Under the pieces are notes generated by a model that was given only the letters and a program-made list of their open reading frames with translations, made no database searches and was not told the DNA's origin. The position numbers were made by a program, and so were the translations under genes. DNA of 64,000 nucleotides, taken from NCBI GenBank assembly GCA_000385055.1, contig ARRL01000001.1, forward strand, positions 202,354 to 266,353. The letters run 5' to 3'. The stretch is from a gamma proteobacterium SCGC AAA168-P09. Lineage in GTDB: Bacteria > Pseudomonadota > Gammaproteobacteria > Magnimaribacterales > D2472. Of the stretch, positions 1 to 7,569 are shown one piece after another; positions within the stretch are counted from its first letter, which is position 1; the number at the start of each line of letters is the position of its first letter.

Positions 1-71
1 AAGCAAAAGCTTTAAGAAAACTTCGTCACCCAAGCAGATCAAGCCATCTAAAAAGTTTTTTAGACGAATAA
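1..71 (+). CDS. rpoD: RNA polymerase sigma-70 factor RpoD, C-terminal end (partial)
   Basis: Reading from base 3, the edge of the window encodes AKALRKLRHPSR followed by SSHLKSFLDE and a TAA stop at 69-71. This matches the extreme C-terminus of the housekeeping sigma factor, where the region 4.2 helix that contacts the -35 box ends in ALRKLRHPSRS...SFLDD in Escherichia coli. Only about 22 residues are present; the rest lies upstream of the window. No terminator is visible before the next start codon, which begins 9 bases after the stop, so the following glycosyltransferase may be transcribed with rpoD. Confidence 0.9.
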   Translation, partial: AKALRKLRHPSRSSHLKSFLDE

Positions 72-80
72 TAATTAAGC

Positions 81-995
81 ATGGACGTTAGTTATTTAAT
101 AACCGTCTTCAATAAAGAAAATGAAATTAAAGAGACTATCTCTTGGATTCAAAACCAAGAGTTAGATAGATTTGATAAAATTGAAATTATCTGTATAGAT
201 GATCTATCCTCTGATGATTCTATAAAAATTCTTGAAAGTCTTCAGCGAGATGATCAAAGAATTCGTATTATCAAAAATAAGAAAAACCTAGGCCCTTCAA
301 AATCTCTAAATATAGCCGCAAAACTTGCTTTAGGTGAGTATCTAATCCCAATAGATGGAGATGATTTTTTACCAAAAGATGCAACACAATATTTACTAAA
401 TATTGCAAAAAAATACAAAGTTAAACTTGTTTTTGGTATGTCAAAAAGACTTAAAGATATACCAAATAAAATTACACATATTAGCAATGAAGAGCTTCAT
501 TTAAATTCGTTAGAGTTTTGTCTTAAAAAATCAATTGTTCATATGGGTTTCCTGGTATCTAAAGATTTATGGTCTCGTTCAGAAGGGGCTGATGAAAAAG
601 TTTTTATTCAAGACATATCTTTGCCTATGCGCCTAGCTGCCCATTCAAATTCTTTAGTTTATGCAAATTCAATAATATATTATCTTAGAGATGAGTCTGA
701 TTCCAATCTTTCAAATAATACAGATCAACAACATCATGATCGTTATTTGAGCTATTTAAACTTGCTAAAAGCTTCAAGCACAGAACTATCATCAACATCA
801 GTAGCTAGCATCCATGCTCAACTTATTTCTTCAATTTGGAAGATTAAGAGAGATAATAGTAAGCTTGCAATGTTTTCTAAAAACTTTATTTTATATGCAG
901 CTAATAAGTTTTTTGGTTATCAATTAAATGAAAAACAGCAAGCTATATGGTCTGATTATTTTAATAATTTAGATTCAATTAGAAGACCAACTTAA
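81..995 (+). CDS. Family 2 glycosyltransferase
   Basis: A 304-residue GT-A fold glycosyltransferase of family GT2. The N-terminus VSYLITVFNKENEIKETI is the typical first strand and helix; IICIDDLSSDDS (about 35-46) is the nucleotide-binding loop; YLIPIDGDDF (about 87-96) holds the metal-binding acidic motif. It should transfer a sugar from a nucleotide sugar to a glycan or lipid acceptor in the cytoplasm, but donor and acceptor cannot be told. There is no signal peptide and no clear transmembrane segment. It starts 9 bases after the rpoD stop, while the usual gammaproteobacterial neighbour of rpoD, a tRNA, lies about 1.2 kb further on, so the gene looks inserted. It is isolated from the cell-envelope cluster at 50-57 kb. 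Confidence 0.85.
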   Translation: MDVSYLITVFNKENEIKETISWIQNQELDRFDKIEIICIDDLSSDDSIKILESLQRDDQRIRIIKNKKNLGPSKSLNIAAKLALGEYLIPIDGDDFLPKDATQYLLNIAKKYKVKLVFGMSKRLKDIPNKITHISNEELHLNSLEFCLKKSIVHMGFLVSKDLWSRSEGADEKVFIQDISLPMRLAAHSNSLVYANSIIYYLRDESDSNLSNNTDQQHHDRYLSYLNLLKASSTELSSTSVASIHAQLISSIWKIKRDNSKLAMFSKNFILYAANKFFGYQLNEKQQAIWSDYFNNLDSIRRPT

Positions 996-1038
996 AAATA
1001 AAACCCACTTCCTTAATTTTTTTTCATAAATACATAGT

Positions 1039-1199
1039 AATAGTATAAAATTTACCTCTCTTTGTAGTAGCAATTATTAATAAGCAAGTGTGTCGGAGTG
1101 CGCTAAGTTTTTTGACACACCTTTTTTTAGAGAAATGCTTGCAGATGTTGATTTAACAAGGGGCCTGTAGCTCAGTTGGTTAGAGCAGTGGACTCATAA
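1039..1199 (+). repeat. Direct repeat, upstream copy (tRNA leader plus 5' half of tRNA)
   Basis: About 160 bp that recur at 2029-2188 at roughly 90% identity by eye. Shared parts are a TAGT(A/G)TAAAATT block that looks like a -10 region, a leader hairpin with arms GTGTGTC and GACACAC followed by a T run, and the first 39 bases of the tRNA. Identity stops abruptly in the anticodon loop. In the leader stem the outermost pair is G-C in this copy and G-T in the other, so pairing survives the divergence. Confidence 0.8.
1161..1199 (+). pseudogene. Truncated tRNA (CAU anticodon), 5' half only
   Basis: The acceptor 5' strand GGGCCTG, the D arm and the anticodon loop CTCATAA are identical to the intact tRNA at 2150-2226. 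After CTCATAA the sequence continues GTCC and diverges, so there is no variable loop, T arm or acceptor 3' strand. GGACTCATAAGTCC at the break forms a small hairpin instead. It cannot give a functional tRNA. Confidence 0.85.
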
Positions 1200-1490
1200 G
1201 TCCTTGCTACAACTCTAAACCCCCATTCCTACAATGCTTATAGCCATGCTGTATTTTGGTGTGTCAATTTTTTTGCTACACACTTAGTTCATAAAATGCT
1301 GATTGTGTCCACCGGAGCAGGAGTACCAGCCGAGTAGGGTGAGTATATATCTAGTAATCAAATATTTTGAGAGGTTTTTTAGACATTCACTAGATTTAAA
1401 CAATATATAAAAAATGTATATAAACAATTTATTTTTTTCCCAAACCGTTGTGTCATTGTTATAAGGTATATATTTAATGAGGAAAAATAT

Positions 1491-1865
1491 ATGAAAAAAG
1501 AATCTTTTTTTTTAGTATTTGTTGCTATCGGCGTATTTTTTGTTTCTTTGGGATACGGAATTTTACCAAACCAAACAATGCCTTTTTTGTATGATATCGA
1601 AGTAACTAATACAAATTTATTAAATATTTTAAGAGCTATTTCAGGTTTATATATAGCCTTAGTAACTTTTTGGATATTGGGAGCATATAACTCTAATCTC
1701 CAATTACCTGCTTTATGGAGTTTAACAATTTTTGTCACTGGGATAGCATTAGGAAGAATTGCAAGTATCATAATTGATGGTCTACCAAGTCCAATCTTTA
1801 TTTTTTATCTTTTTTTAGAAATTATTTTTGCCCTAATAGGCTACTTACTTATAAAAAAACAGTAA
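1491..1865 (+). CDS. DUF4345-like small integral membrane protein
   Basis: A 124-residue, very hydrophobic protein with four predicted membrane segments (about 5-25, 45-65, 75-95 and 103-121). The motifs RAISGLYIALVTFW and GIALGRIASIIIDGLPSP are those I associate with the DUF4345 family of four-helix inner-membrane proteins of unknown function. The ATG at 1491 follows a GAGGAAA Shine-Dalgarno-like stretch. It is the only gene between the two copies of the tRNA-associated repeat, so it is probably cargo of whatever insertion or duplication created them. Function unknown. Confidence 0.7.
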   Translation: MKKESFFLVFVAIGVFFVSLGYGILPNQTMPFLYDIEVTNTNLLNILRAISGLYIALVTFWILGAYNSNLQLPALWSLTIFVTGIALGRIASIIIDGLPSPIFIFYLFLEIIFALIGYLLIKKQ

Positions 1866-2028
1866 AAAAATCATTCATATTTGTTTCCTAAGCAACCTAT
1901 TTTGTTTTGCTTTAACAGTTGCCATTCGCAACCTGTTTCGTTAGTGCCAAGTCTGTAATATTTGTTTTTTTATACATAACAAATTTTGCATTACTGTCTA
2001 TTACTTTTTTCTTTCATACGCACACTTA

Positions 2029-2188
2029 AATAGTGTAAAATTCATTTCTCTTTGTAGTATCAATTATTATGGAGCAAGTGTGTCGGAGTGTGCTAAGTTT
2101 TTTGACACATCTTTTTTAGAGAAATTCTTGCAAATGTTGATTTAACAAGGGGCCTGTAGCTCAGTTGGTTAGAGCAGTGGACTCATAA
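2029..2188 (+). repeat. Direct repeat, downstream copy (tRNA leader plus tRNA 5' half)
   Basis: Partner of the repeat at 1039-1199, offset by about 990 bp with a one-base difference in the T run. This copy leads into the complete tRNA, so its upstream part probably carries the working tRNA promoter, with TAGTGTAAAAT near 2031-2041 as the likely -10 region (inferred). Confidence 0.8.
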
Positions 2189-2226
2189 TCCATTGGTCGT
2201 AGGTTCGAGTCCTACCGGGCCCACCA
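2150..2226 (+). tRNA. tRNA with CAU anticodon (elongator tRNA-Met, or tRNA-Ile2)
   Basis: Full cloverleaf of 77 nt: acceptor GGGCCTG pairs with CGGGCCC, D arm GCTC/GAGC, anticodon arm GTGGA-CTCATAA-TCCAT, variable loop, T arm GTAGG-TTCGAGT-CCTAC, discriminator A and encoded CCA. The anticodon is CAU. The first acceptor pair is G-C, so it is not an initiator tRNA. A CAU anticodon can also belong to the TilS-modified tRNA-Ile that reads AUA; sequence alone does not separate the two. A CAU tRNA near rpoD is familiar in gammaproteobacteria. Confidence 0.95.
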
Positions 2227-2273
2227 TTTAATATTTTTCTAAGTTATACTTCATATTTCTTTGGGGATAATTA

Positions 2274-3578
2274 ATGCCAAATTTAATGAATGAATCTTTT
2301 ACATTGCCATGCGGACAGGTTATTAAAAATCGTGTTTGCAAAGCAGCAATGACTGAGCGTATTGCTAAAGGTAATAATTTAGCTCATCAAGGCCATGTAA
2401 ATCTTTACGATAGGTGGGCAGAAGGCAATATAGGTATTCTGTTAACTGGAAATGTTCAGGTTGACCACAAAAACCTTGAGGGACCTGCAAATGTAGTGAT
2501 TGATCAGAATAACTATAAAGAGCAATTTGATGCTCTTAAAGCATGGTCAGCAGCAGGGACAAAAAATAATACACAGTTATGGATGCAAATCTCTCATGCT
2601 GGCAGGCAAACACCTGGTGAAATAAATTCTTCTCCCTTAGCTCCCTCAAATATTGGATTAAAAATACCTGGTAAGAATTATGGCTCTCCAACTCCAATGA
2701 CAGAGGAAGATATTCTCGATGTAATAGACAGATATGTTTTTACCGCAAAAATTGCAAGAGAAACAGGGTTTACAGGTGTTCAATTTCATTCAGCTCACGG
2801 CTATCTTTTATCGGAGTTTTTATCACCAGATATTAATAATAGAACTGATGCCTGGGGCGGCAGTCTTGAGAATAGAGCTAGGATTCATATAGAAATTATT
2901 AATAAATGCAGAAAAGAAGTTGGTGAAGACTTTCCTATTTCAGTTAAATTAAATTCTACAGACTTCCAGAAAGGCGGGTTTACCTCTGATGAAAGTATTC
3001 AAGTAGCTCAAATGCTAGAAGATTCAGGTGTGGATATTATAGAAATTTCAGGTGGAACATACGAACAACCAAAACTCATAGGTGTGGATGATCTAACTAT
3101 TAACCCAAAAAGAAGTGAAGAAAGAAAAGAAAGCACAATTGCAAGAGAAGCTTATTTTCTTGAATATGCACAAGATATTAGAAAGGCGGTTTCCCTACCT
3201 CTTATGGTCACAGGCGGTTTTAGAACTAAAGCAGGTATAGAGGATGCCTTGCAAAGTAATATTTGCCAAATGGTAGGCATTGGAAGACCTCTATGTGCAG
3301 ATCCTTATTGCATCAAAAAAATGATAGCTGGCGAGATAGAAACATTACCAAGTTTTGAAAAGACTCTTTCATTAGGGCCCTCAATTTTTTCTCCATCAAG
3401 TCCATTCACCATAATAAAAGTTATTAATGCATTTGGCGCAATGGCATGGTTTTATCAACAAATTAAAAATATGGCTAAAGGCCTAATGCCTAACCATGAT
3501 CAGAAACTTTTTAATGCTTTTAGAGCCGATATGAAAGAAGATAAGTTGGCAATTAAAGATTATTTGAACAATAACTAA
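2274..3578 (+). CDS. NADH:flavin oxidoreductase, old yellow enzyme family
   Basis: A 434-residue FMN-dependent TIM-barrel oxidoreductase. Diagnostic parts are the N-terminal VCKAAMTERIA segment, LAPSNIG, and the active-site block FHSAHGYLLSEFLSP (about 171-185), whose two histidines normally hydrogen-bond the carbonyl of an alpha,beta-unsaturated substrate; NNRTDAWGGSLENRARI and VTGGFRTKAGI (phosphate binding) follow. These enzymes reduce activated C=C bonds with NAD(P)H. The length fits single-domain members without the C-terminal FAD/NAD module seen in 2,4-dienoyl-CoA reductases. The ATG follows GGGGAT. It stands alone after the tRNA; the natural substrate is unknown. Confidence 0.9.
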   Translation: MPNLMNESFTLPCGQVIKNRVCKAAMTERIAKGNNLAHQGHVNLYDRWAEGNIGILLTGNVQVDHKNLEGPANVVIDQNNYKEQFDALKAWSAAGTKNNTQLWMQISHAGRQTPGEINSSPLAPSNIGLKIPGKNYGSPTPMTEEDILDVIDRYVFTAKIARETGFTGVQFHSAHGYLLSEFLSPDINNRTDAWGGSLENRARIHIEIINKCRKEVGEDFPISVKLNSTDFQKGGFTSDESIQVAQMLEDSGVDIIEISGGTYEQPKLIGVDDLTINPKRSEERKESTIAREAYFLEYAQDIRKAVSLPLMVTGGFRTKAGIEDALQSNICQMVGIGRPLCADPYCIKKMIAGEIETLPSFEKTLSLGPSIFSPSSPFTIIKVINAFGAMAWFYQQIKNMAKGLMPNHDQKLFNAFRADMKEDKLAIKDYLNNN

Positions 3579-3997
3579 TTTTTATTTACTCAAGACTTTT
3601 ATGATTTTATATATGGACACTAAATCCATATTCTTTGATATGTTCTGCCATTCTCTTTCACGGCCACAAGTTCGAGTTTTGTGAATAAGTAAAATAGTTT
3701 TAGGGTTTGAAATTTCATTCCTTGTGTTAAAAGAAAATACTAAAAGCATTAATGTGTGTGCAAATGATTATAAGTAGGCATTTTTTTTCATATATTTAGC
3801 TAACAAGCTCAATGATTTTTTCCAATACTTAATCCTAAATATTCATTTATATTTTAACAACTTACAATTTTAAATTACTTATTTAGGTAGGATAAATTTT
3901 TGATTTACAAAAATAAAAAAAAGGCGTAAATTTATTACAAATACTTCTTATTATATATAAAAAGAAGATATAAGTTATAAAGCACGGGAGAGCAAAT
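3579..3997. other. Intergenic region, 419 bp, no confident gene
   Basis: Very AT-rich. A short hairpin (ATGGA-CACTAAA-TCCAT, near 3614-3630) is followed about 40 bp later by ACAAG-TTCGAGT-TTTGT, which has the shape of a T arm, so a decayed tRNA is conceivable, but no acceptor stem can be drawn. The last 60 bp are runs of T and A with several possible -10 boxes (TATAAA near 3976) ahead of the next gene and an SD-like GGGAGA. I found no glycine riboswitch despite the GcvT-family gene downstream. Confidence 0.5.
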
Positions 3998-5302
3998 ATG
4001 ACAAATCCAAATCATCCTAACGTCGATCAAAGTGATCGTGTTGTTCCAGTAAATCTAAGACAAAGTGGCAGAACACCCACTGAGTTATTGATCTCTACTC
4101 GAGTAAGAAAATCACCTTTTTGGCATCTATCTCATGAGGCTGGCTGTTGGAGAGCAACTGTATACAACCGTATTTATCATCCAAGGGGTTATGTAAGGCC
4201 TGAGGATGGAGGTGCTATGGTTGAATATGAAGCCTTAGTAAATAGAGTTACCATGTGGAATGTTGCGGTTGAAAGACAAATAAGGGTTAAAGGCCCAGAT
4301 GCAGAGGCGTTTACAGATTATGTAATAACTCGCGACGCAACAAAAATTGAACCAGGTAATGGCAAATATGCAATTTTGTGCAATGAAAAAGGAGGAGTTC
4401 TAAATGACCCTGTCTTATTAAGATTAACAGAAGATGAGTTTTGGTTTTCTATCTCAGACAGCGATCTTTTACTTTGGTTACAAGGCGTAAATGTATCTAA
4501 GAAATATGATGTTGAAATCGATGAAATCGATGTTTGTCCTGTTCAAATTCAAGGTCCTTTATCTGAAGATCTTATGGCAAAGTTAGCAGGCGAAGAGTTA
4601 AGAGAAGTTCCTTATTATGGAATCTTAGAAACTCAAGTTGGCGGAGCTGATTGTGTTATTAGTCAAACAGGATTCACAGGTGAAAAAGGTTATGAAATAT
4701 ATGTACGTGACGCTCACGATAATGCAGAAAAAATGTGGAATGCTGTTCTTGAAGCAGGTGAAGAATTTGGTCTTATGGTTATAGCACCTGCACATCATAG
4801 AAGAATAGCAGCTGGTATCTTATCTTGGGGACAAGATTTAGATCATGAAACTTCACCTTTTCAAGTGAATTTAAGCTATCAAGTGCCAAGAAACAAAGCT
4901 GCTGATTATATTGGTAAAGTGGAGCTTGAAAAACAAAGAGCAATAATTGATGAAGGAAAAGCTCCATTTAAAATGAAAATGGTTGGTTTAACTCTTGGTG
5001 GCAAAGAGATTACTGATTATGCACCTGATTTTTGGATAGTAACCAATACGAGTGGTGATGAGGTTGGTTATGTTACATCTCCTTGGTGGTCGCCTGAGTT
5101 AGAGACAAATATTGCTCTTGCCTGGGTCCCATGGGAGGCTTCAGAGGTTGGAACAGAATATATGGTCAAATTGCCTGATGAATATGCTGAATCACCAGGT
5201 GTGGCAGTTAATGCCAGGATTGTTGATGTTCCTTTTAGAGAATCAGTAAACCCTAACAAAAGAGAAGTTCAAGCAGCAAAAGGTCTAGACTTCGCTGACT
5301 AA
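3998..5302 (+). CDS. DmdA-like tetrahydrofolate-dependent aminomethyltransferase/demethylase (GcvT family)
   Basis: A 434-residue member of the GcvT superfamily. WNVAVERQIRVKGPDA, GVLNDPVLLRL and EDEFWFSISDSD in the first half resemble the corresponding stretches of the DMSP demethylase DmdA more than those of glycine cleavage T protein, and CVISQTGFTGEKGYEIYV is the GcvT folate-site signature. By family knowledge it would move a methyl group from a substrate to tetrahydrofolate, giving 5-methyl-THF. It is about 65 residues longer than DmdA of SAR11, mostly at the N-terminus (RTPTELLISTRVRKSPFW). No gcvH or gcvP lies nearby, which argues against glycine cleavage. The substrate (DMSP, an O-methyl aromatic, a methylated amine) cannot be decided. 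The gene is monocistronic, with a hairpin just behind it. Confidence 0.75.
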   Translation: MTNPNHPNVDQSDRVVPVNLRQSGRTPTELLISTRVRKSPFWHLSHEAGCWRATVYNRIYHPRGYVRPEDGGAMVEYEALVNRVTMWNVAVERQIRVKGPDAEAFTDYVITRDATKIEPGNGKYAILCNEKGGVLNDPVLLRLTEDEFWFSISDSDLLLWLQGVNVSKKYDVEIDEIDVCPVQIQGPLSEDLMAKLAGEELREVPYYGILETQVGGADCVISQTGFTGEKGYEIYVRDAHDNAEKMWNAVLEAGEEFGLMVIAPAHHRRIAAGILSWGQDLDHETSPFQVNLSYQVPRNKAADYIGKVELEKQRAIIDEGKAPFKMKMVGLTLGGKEITDYAPDFWIVTNTSGDEVGYVTSPWWSPELETNIALAWVPWEASEVGTEYMVKLPDEYAESPGVAVNARIVDVPFRESVNPNKREVQAAKGLDFAD

Positions 5303-5313
5303 TAATCGTTTTT

Positions 5314-5345
5314 AAAGAATTGGGTCTACCAAGGCTCAGTTCTTT
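5314..5345 (+). terminator. Hairpin after the DmdA-like gene
   Basis: AAAGAATTGGGTC (5314-5326) pairs with the segment at 5333-5345 (GGCTCAG then TTTCTT) with one bulged T and a few G-U pairs around a 6-base loop. The following bases (TATATTAAT) are not a clean T tract, so this may be a weak terminator or a 3' stabilising hairpin. Confidence 0.5.
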
Positions 5346-5401
5346 ATATTAATCTTAATAATATGTTTCATTTTAATATTCTGCTATGGCAGAATAAATT
5401 T

Positions 5402-5476
5402 ATGAAAATATTAATTCCAATCCTCATCTTAGTCTTCTTATATTCTTGCAATATTCCGTTAGTTCCTTTTATCTAA
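5402..5476 (+). CDS. Putative 24-residue micro-lipoprotein
   Basis: A short frame starting MKILIPILIL, running through a hydrophobic helix to LYSC (lipobox-like, with Cys at about residue 16) and ending NIPLVPFI. It looks like a lipoprotein signal peptide followed by a mature lipopeptide of only about nine residues. Similar tiny lipoproteins ending in short Pro/Ile-rich tails are known in proteobacteria but are usually not annotated. It sits in the 188-bp gap between the DmdA-like gene and the LhgO-like gene, with no strong Shine-Dalgarno sequence. It could be chance; the lipobox and position favour a real gene. Confidence 0.4.
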   Translation: MKILIPILILVFLYSCNIPLVPFI

Positions 5477-5490
5477 TTATGTAGAACCCA

Positions 5491-6600
5491 ATGTTCTTTG
5501 ATCTAACTATAATTGGTGCTGGTGTTATTGGCCTATCAATTGCTAAATCCTGTTCTGAGCTTGGGATGTCAGTTGTAGTCCTTGAAAAAGATCCAAGAGC
5601 AGGTGAGGGAATCTCTTCAAGAAACTCTGGAGTTATTCATGCTGGTATTTATTATCCAAATGAATCATTAAAAACCAAATTTTGCATTTCAGGGAATAAA
5701 CGTCTCTATGATTATGCAAAAATTAAAGGCATTAATCACAACAGAATGGGCAAATTCATAATAGCATCCTCAAAAGACGAGTTAGAAAAATTAGAGAGAA
5801 TATATGAAAAAGGTATTTCAAATTCTGTCACTTTAGACTTTTTGACTAAAAATAAAATGAAATTAATCTACCCTGATTTGAACATTGAAGCAGGAATTTA
5901 CTCGCCAAGCACTGGAATTATTGACGTGCCAGAGCTTATTAGTGCTATTGAGGGAGACATACAGAATAATCATGGCCTCATATCATTTAATACTAAATTT
6001 ATTGAAGCACAAAAAACTACCGGCGGCTTTGAAGTTTCATGCAATGATGGAAATAATTTTTTAATAAATACTAAATATTTTGTTAATGCGAGCGGTTTAT
6101 ATTCAGATTTAATTTCACAACAAATCGATGTTTTAGACAAAAAGCATTTTTCATCAATCAAATATGCCAAAGGGCATTATTTTAAATATACCGGCTCTCA
6201 TCCATTTAAAAATTTAATTTATCCACTAGCAAGTGAGTCATCTTCAGGACTCCATATTGGTTTTGATTTATCTGGGCAGATCAGATTTGGCCCAAACATT
6301 TCATGGGTTGATGATATCGATTATTCTTTTGATGAGTCCCTAAAAGATAATTTTGTAGAAGCAATAAAAAAATATTGGCCTGATATTGAACCAAAAAAAC
6401 TTCAACCAGACTATGTTGGAATAAGGCCTAAGATACAGAACAGAAATGAGAAAATGAAAGATTTTTCCATTATGGGCCCTAAAGACCATGGTGTAGATGG
6501 GCTAATCAATATTCAAGGAATAGAGAGTCCAGGAGTAACAAGTTGCTTAGCTATAGGTGAATATGTAAAACATATGATTAACTTAACAAATGATGTTTAA
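5491..6600 (+). CDS. lhgO: FAD-dependent L-2-hydroxyglutarate oxidase-like protein (LhgO family)
   Basis: A 369-residue DAO-fold flavoprotein. The dinucleotide-binding motif IIGAGVIGL lies at about residues 6-14, followed by an acidic end at VVVLEKD. SSRNSGVIHAGIYYP (about 42-56) and the C-terminal GIESPGVTSCLAIGEYV are characteristic of the LhgO/L2HGDH family, which oxidises L-2-hydroxyglutarate to 2-oxoglutarate and passes electrons to the respiratory chain. Length and motifs agree with the family, but related glycerol-3-phosphate or amino-acid oxidases share the fold, so the substrate is probable rather than certain. The 3' end overlaps the convergent hydrolase gene by 23 bp. Confidence 0.75.
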   Translation: MFFDLTIIGAGVIGLSIAKSCSELGMSVVVLEKDPRAGEGISSRNSGVIHAGIYYPNESLKTKFCISGNKRLYDYAKIKGINHNRMGKFIIASSKDELEKLERIYEKGISNSVTLDFLTKNKMKLIYPDLNIEAGIYSPSTGIIDVPELISAIEGDIQNNHGLISFNTKFIEAQKTTGGFEVSCNDGNNFLINTKYFVNASGLYSDLISQQIDVLDKKHFSSIKYAKGHYFKYTGSHPFKNLIYPLASESSSGLHIGFDLSGQIRFGPNISWVDDIDYSFDESLKDNFVEAIKKYWPDIEPKKLQPDYVGIRPKIQNRNEKMKDFSIMGPKDHGVDGLINIQGIESPGVTSCLAIGEYVKHMINLTNDV

Positions 6601-7483
6601 GCTTAGCTTTGAATTGATCAAGTATTTCTTCTTCAATAAGATGTCGCATATTCCTAATAATAACTAAATCACTTTTTGGTATAAGTTGGTGCATATATCG
6701 TGAATTTTCAGCTGACAATACAGGATCTTGTTCCCCATGAATGATTAAAGTTTTTGCCTGAATACTTTTAATTTTTTTAATTCTATTTTTTGATGAAAGT
6801 ATCGCCATTAGCTGACGAGCATAACCAAAACCATCTTTCATATCCTTAATTCTATTGAAATTATTAATGGTATCTTCTTTAAATTTAGGCGTATCAATTT
6901 CCTTACCTTCCATCCCTATTAACCCAACCCATTTTAATTCTCTTTCATACACCTCATCCATAGTGGGATTAGTACTTTTAGATCTGCTTACCATCATATC
7001 TCGAACCTCTTTTGAGGTTCCATTGTGGGGGCCTGGTAAAGAAGCAGTAGAAGCAATTAAAGTATATGTTTTGACTCTTTGTGGATATTTTGCGCATATT
7101 ATTTGACTAATCATTCCTCCCATGGACGTGCCTAGAATATGAGCTTCATCAATATTAAGATGATTAAGAAGATTTATTCCATCTCGAGCCATATCATTAA
7201 GACTATATTCAGGTTTTATTGGGAAACGAAAAAAATATCTTAAATATCCTAAGGTTATAGAGGGCTTATAAAAAAATCTTGAAGATAATCCTGAATCTCT
7301 ATTGTCAAATGTTATAGGCCTGAGACCGTTTTTGATAAGAAATTTAATAAGATGTTCAGGCCAGTGTACTAATTGAGCGCCTAATCCATGAACTAAAAGA
7401 ATAGGGGTTGCCTCTTCTGGCCCATAGTCCCTATAAAAAATTTTGACTCCATTATTTTCTGAATACCCTTCTTTATAACTCAT
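6578..7483 (-). CDS. Alpha/beta hydrolase
   Basis: An alpha/beta-hydrolase-fold protein of about 301 residues. ILLVHGLGAQLVHW contains the HG oxyanion motif; FDNRDSGLSS is typical of the haloalkane dehalogenase/esterase-like subgroup; GTSMGGMIS holds the nucleophile serine in G-x-S-x-G; LIIHGEQDPVLS gives the acid and MRHLIEEE the catalytic histidine. No signal peptide is seen, so it is probably cytoplasmic. An upstream GTG at 7519 would add 12 residues (MYCISKICKTKL); I prefer the ATG at 7483, where the conserved fold begins. It overlaps the convergent oxidase gene by 23 bp. Substrate unknown (ester, lactone or C-C bond). Confidence 0.85.
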   Translation of the reverse strand: MSYKEGYSENNGVKIFYRDYGPEEATPILLVHGLGAQLVHWPEHLIKFLIKNGLRPITFDNRDSGLSSRFFYKPSITLGYLRYFFRFPIKPEYSLNDMARDGINLLNHLNIDEAHILGTSMGGMISQIICAKYPQRVKTYTLIASTASLPGPHNGTSKEVRDMMVSRSKSTNPTMDEVYERELKWVGLIGMEGKEIDTPKFKEDTINNFNRIKDMKDGFGYARQLMAILSSKNRIKKIKSIQAKTLIIHGEQDPVLSAENSRYMHQLIPKSDLVIIRNMRHLIEEEILDQFKAKLKHHLLS

Positions 7484-7569
7484 AAGCTTAGTCTTACATA
7501 TTTTAGAAATGCAATACACTGCTTTTTCATATACATTAGATCTTAAATAATAAATACTCTATTTTTTCT

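Larger units (their letters stand above)
996..1490. other. Intergenic region with truncated tRNA copy
   Basis: This 495-bp stretch has no convincing protein gene. It holds the upstream copy of a roughly 160-bp direct repeat (1039-1199), ending in the 5' half of a tRNA, then about 290 bp without a recognisable match. Within the latter, GTGTGTC near 1250 and TACACAC near 1275 can pair as a weak hairpin that echoes the GTGTGTC/GACACAC hairpin of the repeat. Confidence 0.6.

Noticed and set aside
1379..1771. 130-residue minus-strand frame opposite the DUF4345-like gene
   Set aside because: It is antisense to a gene with a clear membrane-protein sequence and family motifs; its own translation shows no recognisable domain.
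3605..3690. Possible decayed tRNA (anticodon-arm-like ATGGA-CACTAAA-TCCAT and T-arm-like ACAAG-TTCGAGT-TTTGT)
   Set aside because: No acceptor stem or D arm can be drawn and position 33 is not T; the two arms may be chance in AT-rich DNA.
3611..3691. 27-residue plus-strand frame beginning MILYMDTKSIF
   Set aside because: Too short, no Shine-Dalgarno sequence, no lipobox or membrane helix, and it overlaps the hairpin region.
3579..3997. Glycine riboswitch ahead of the GcvT-family gene
   Set aside because: None of the conserved glycine aptamer blocks was found, and the protein is not part of a glycine cleavage operon.
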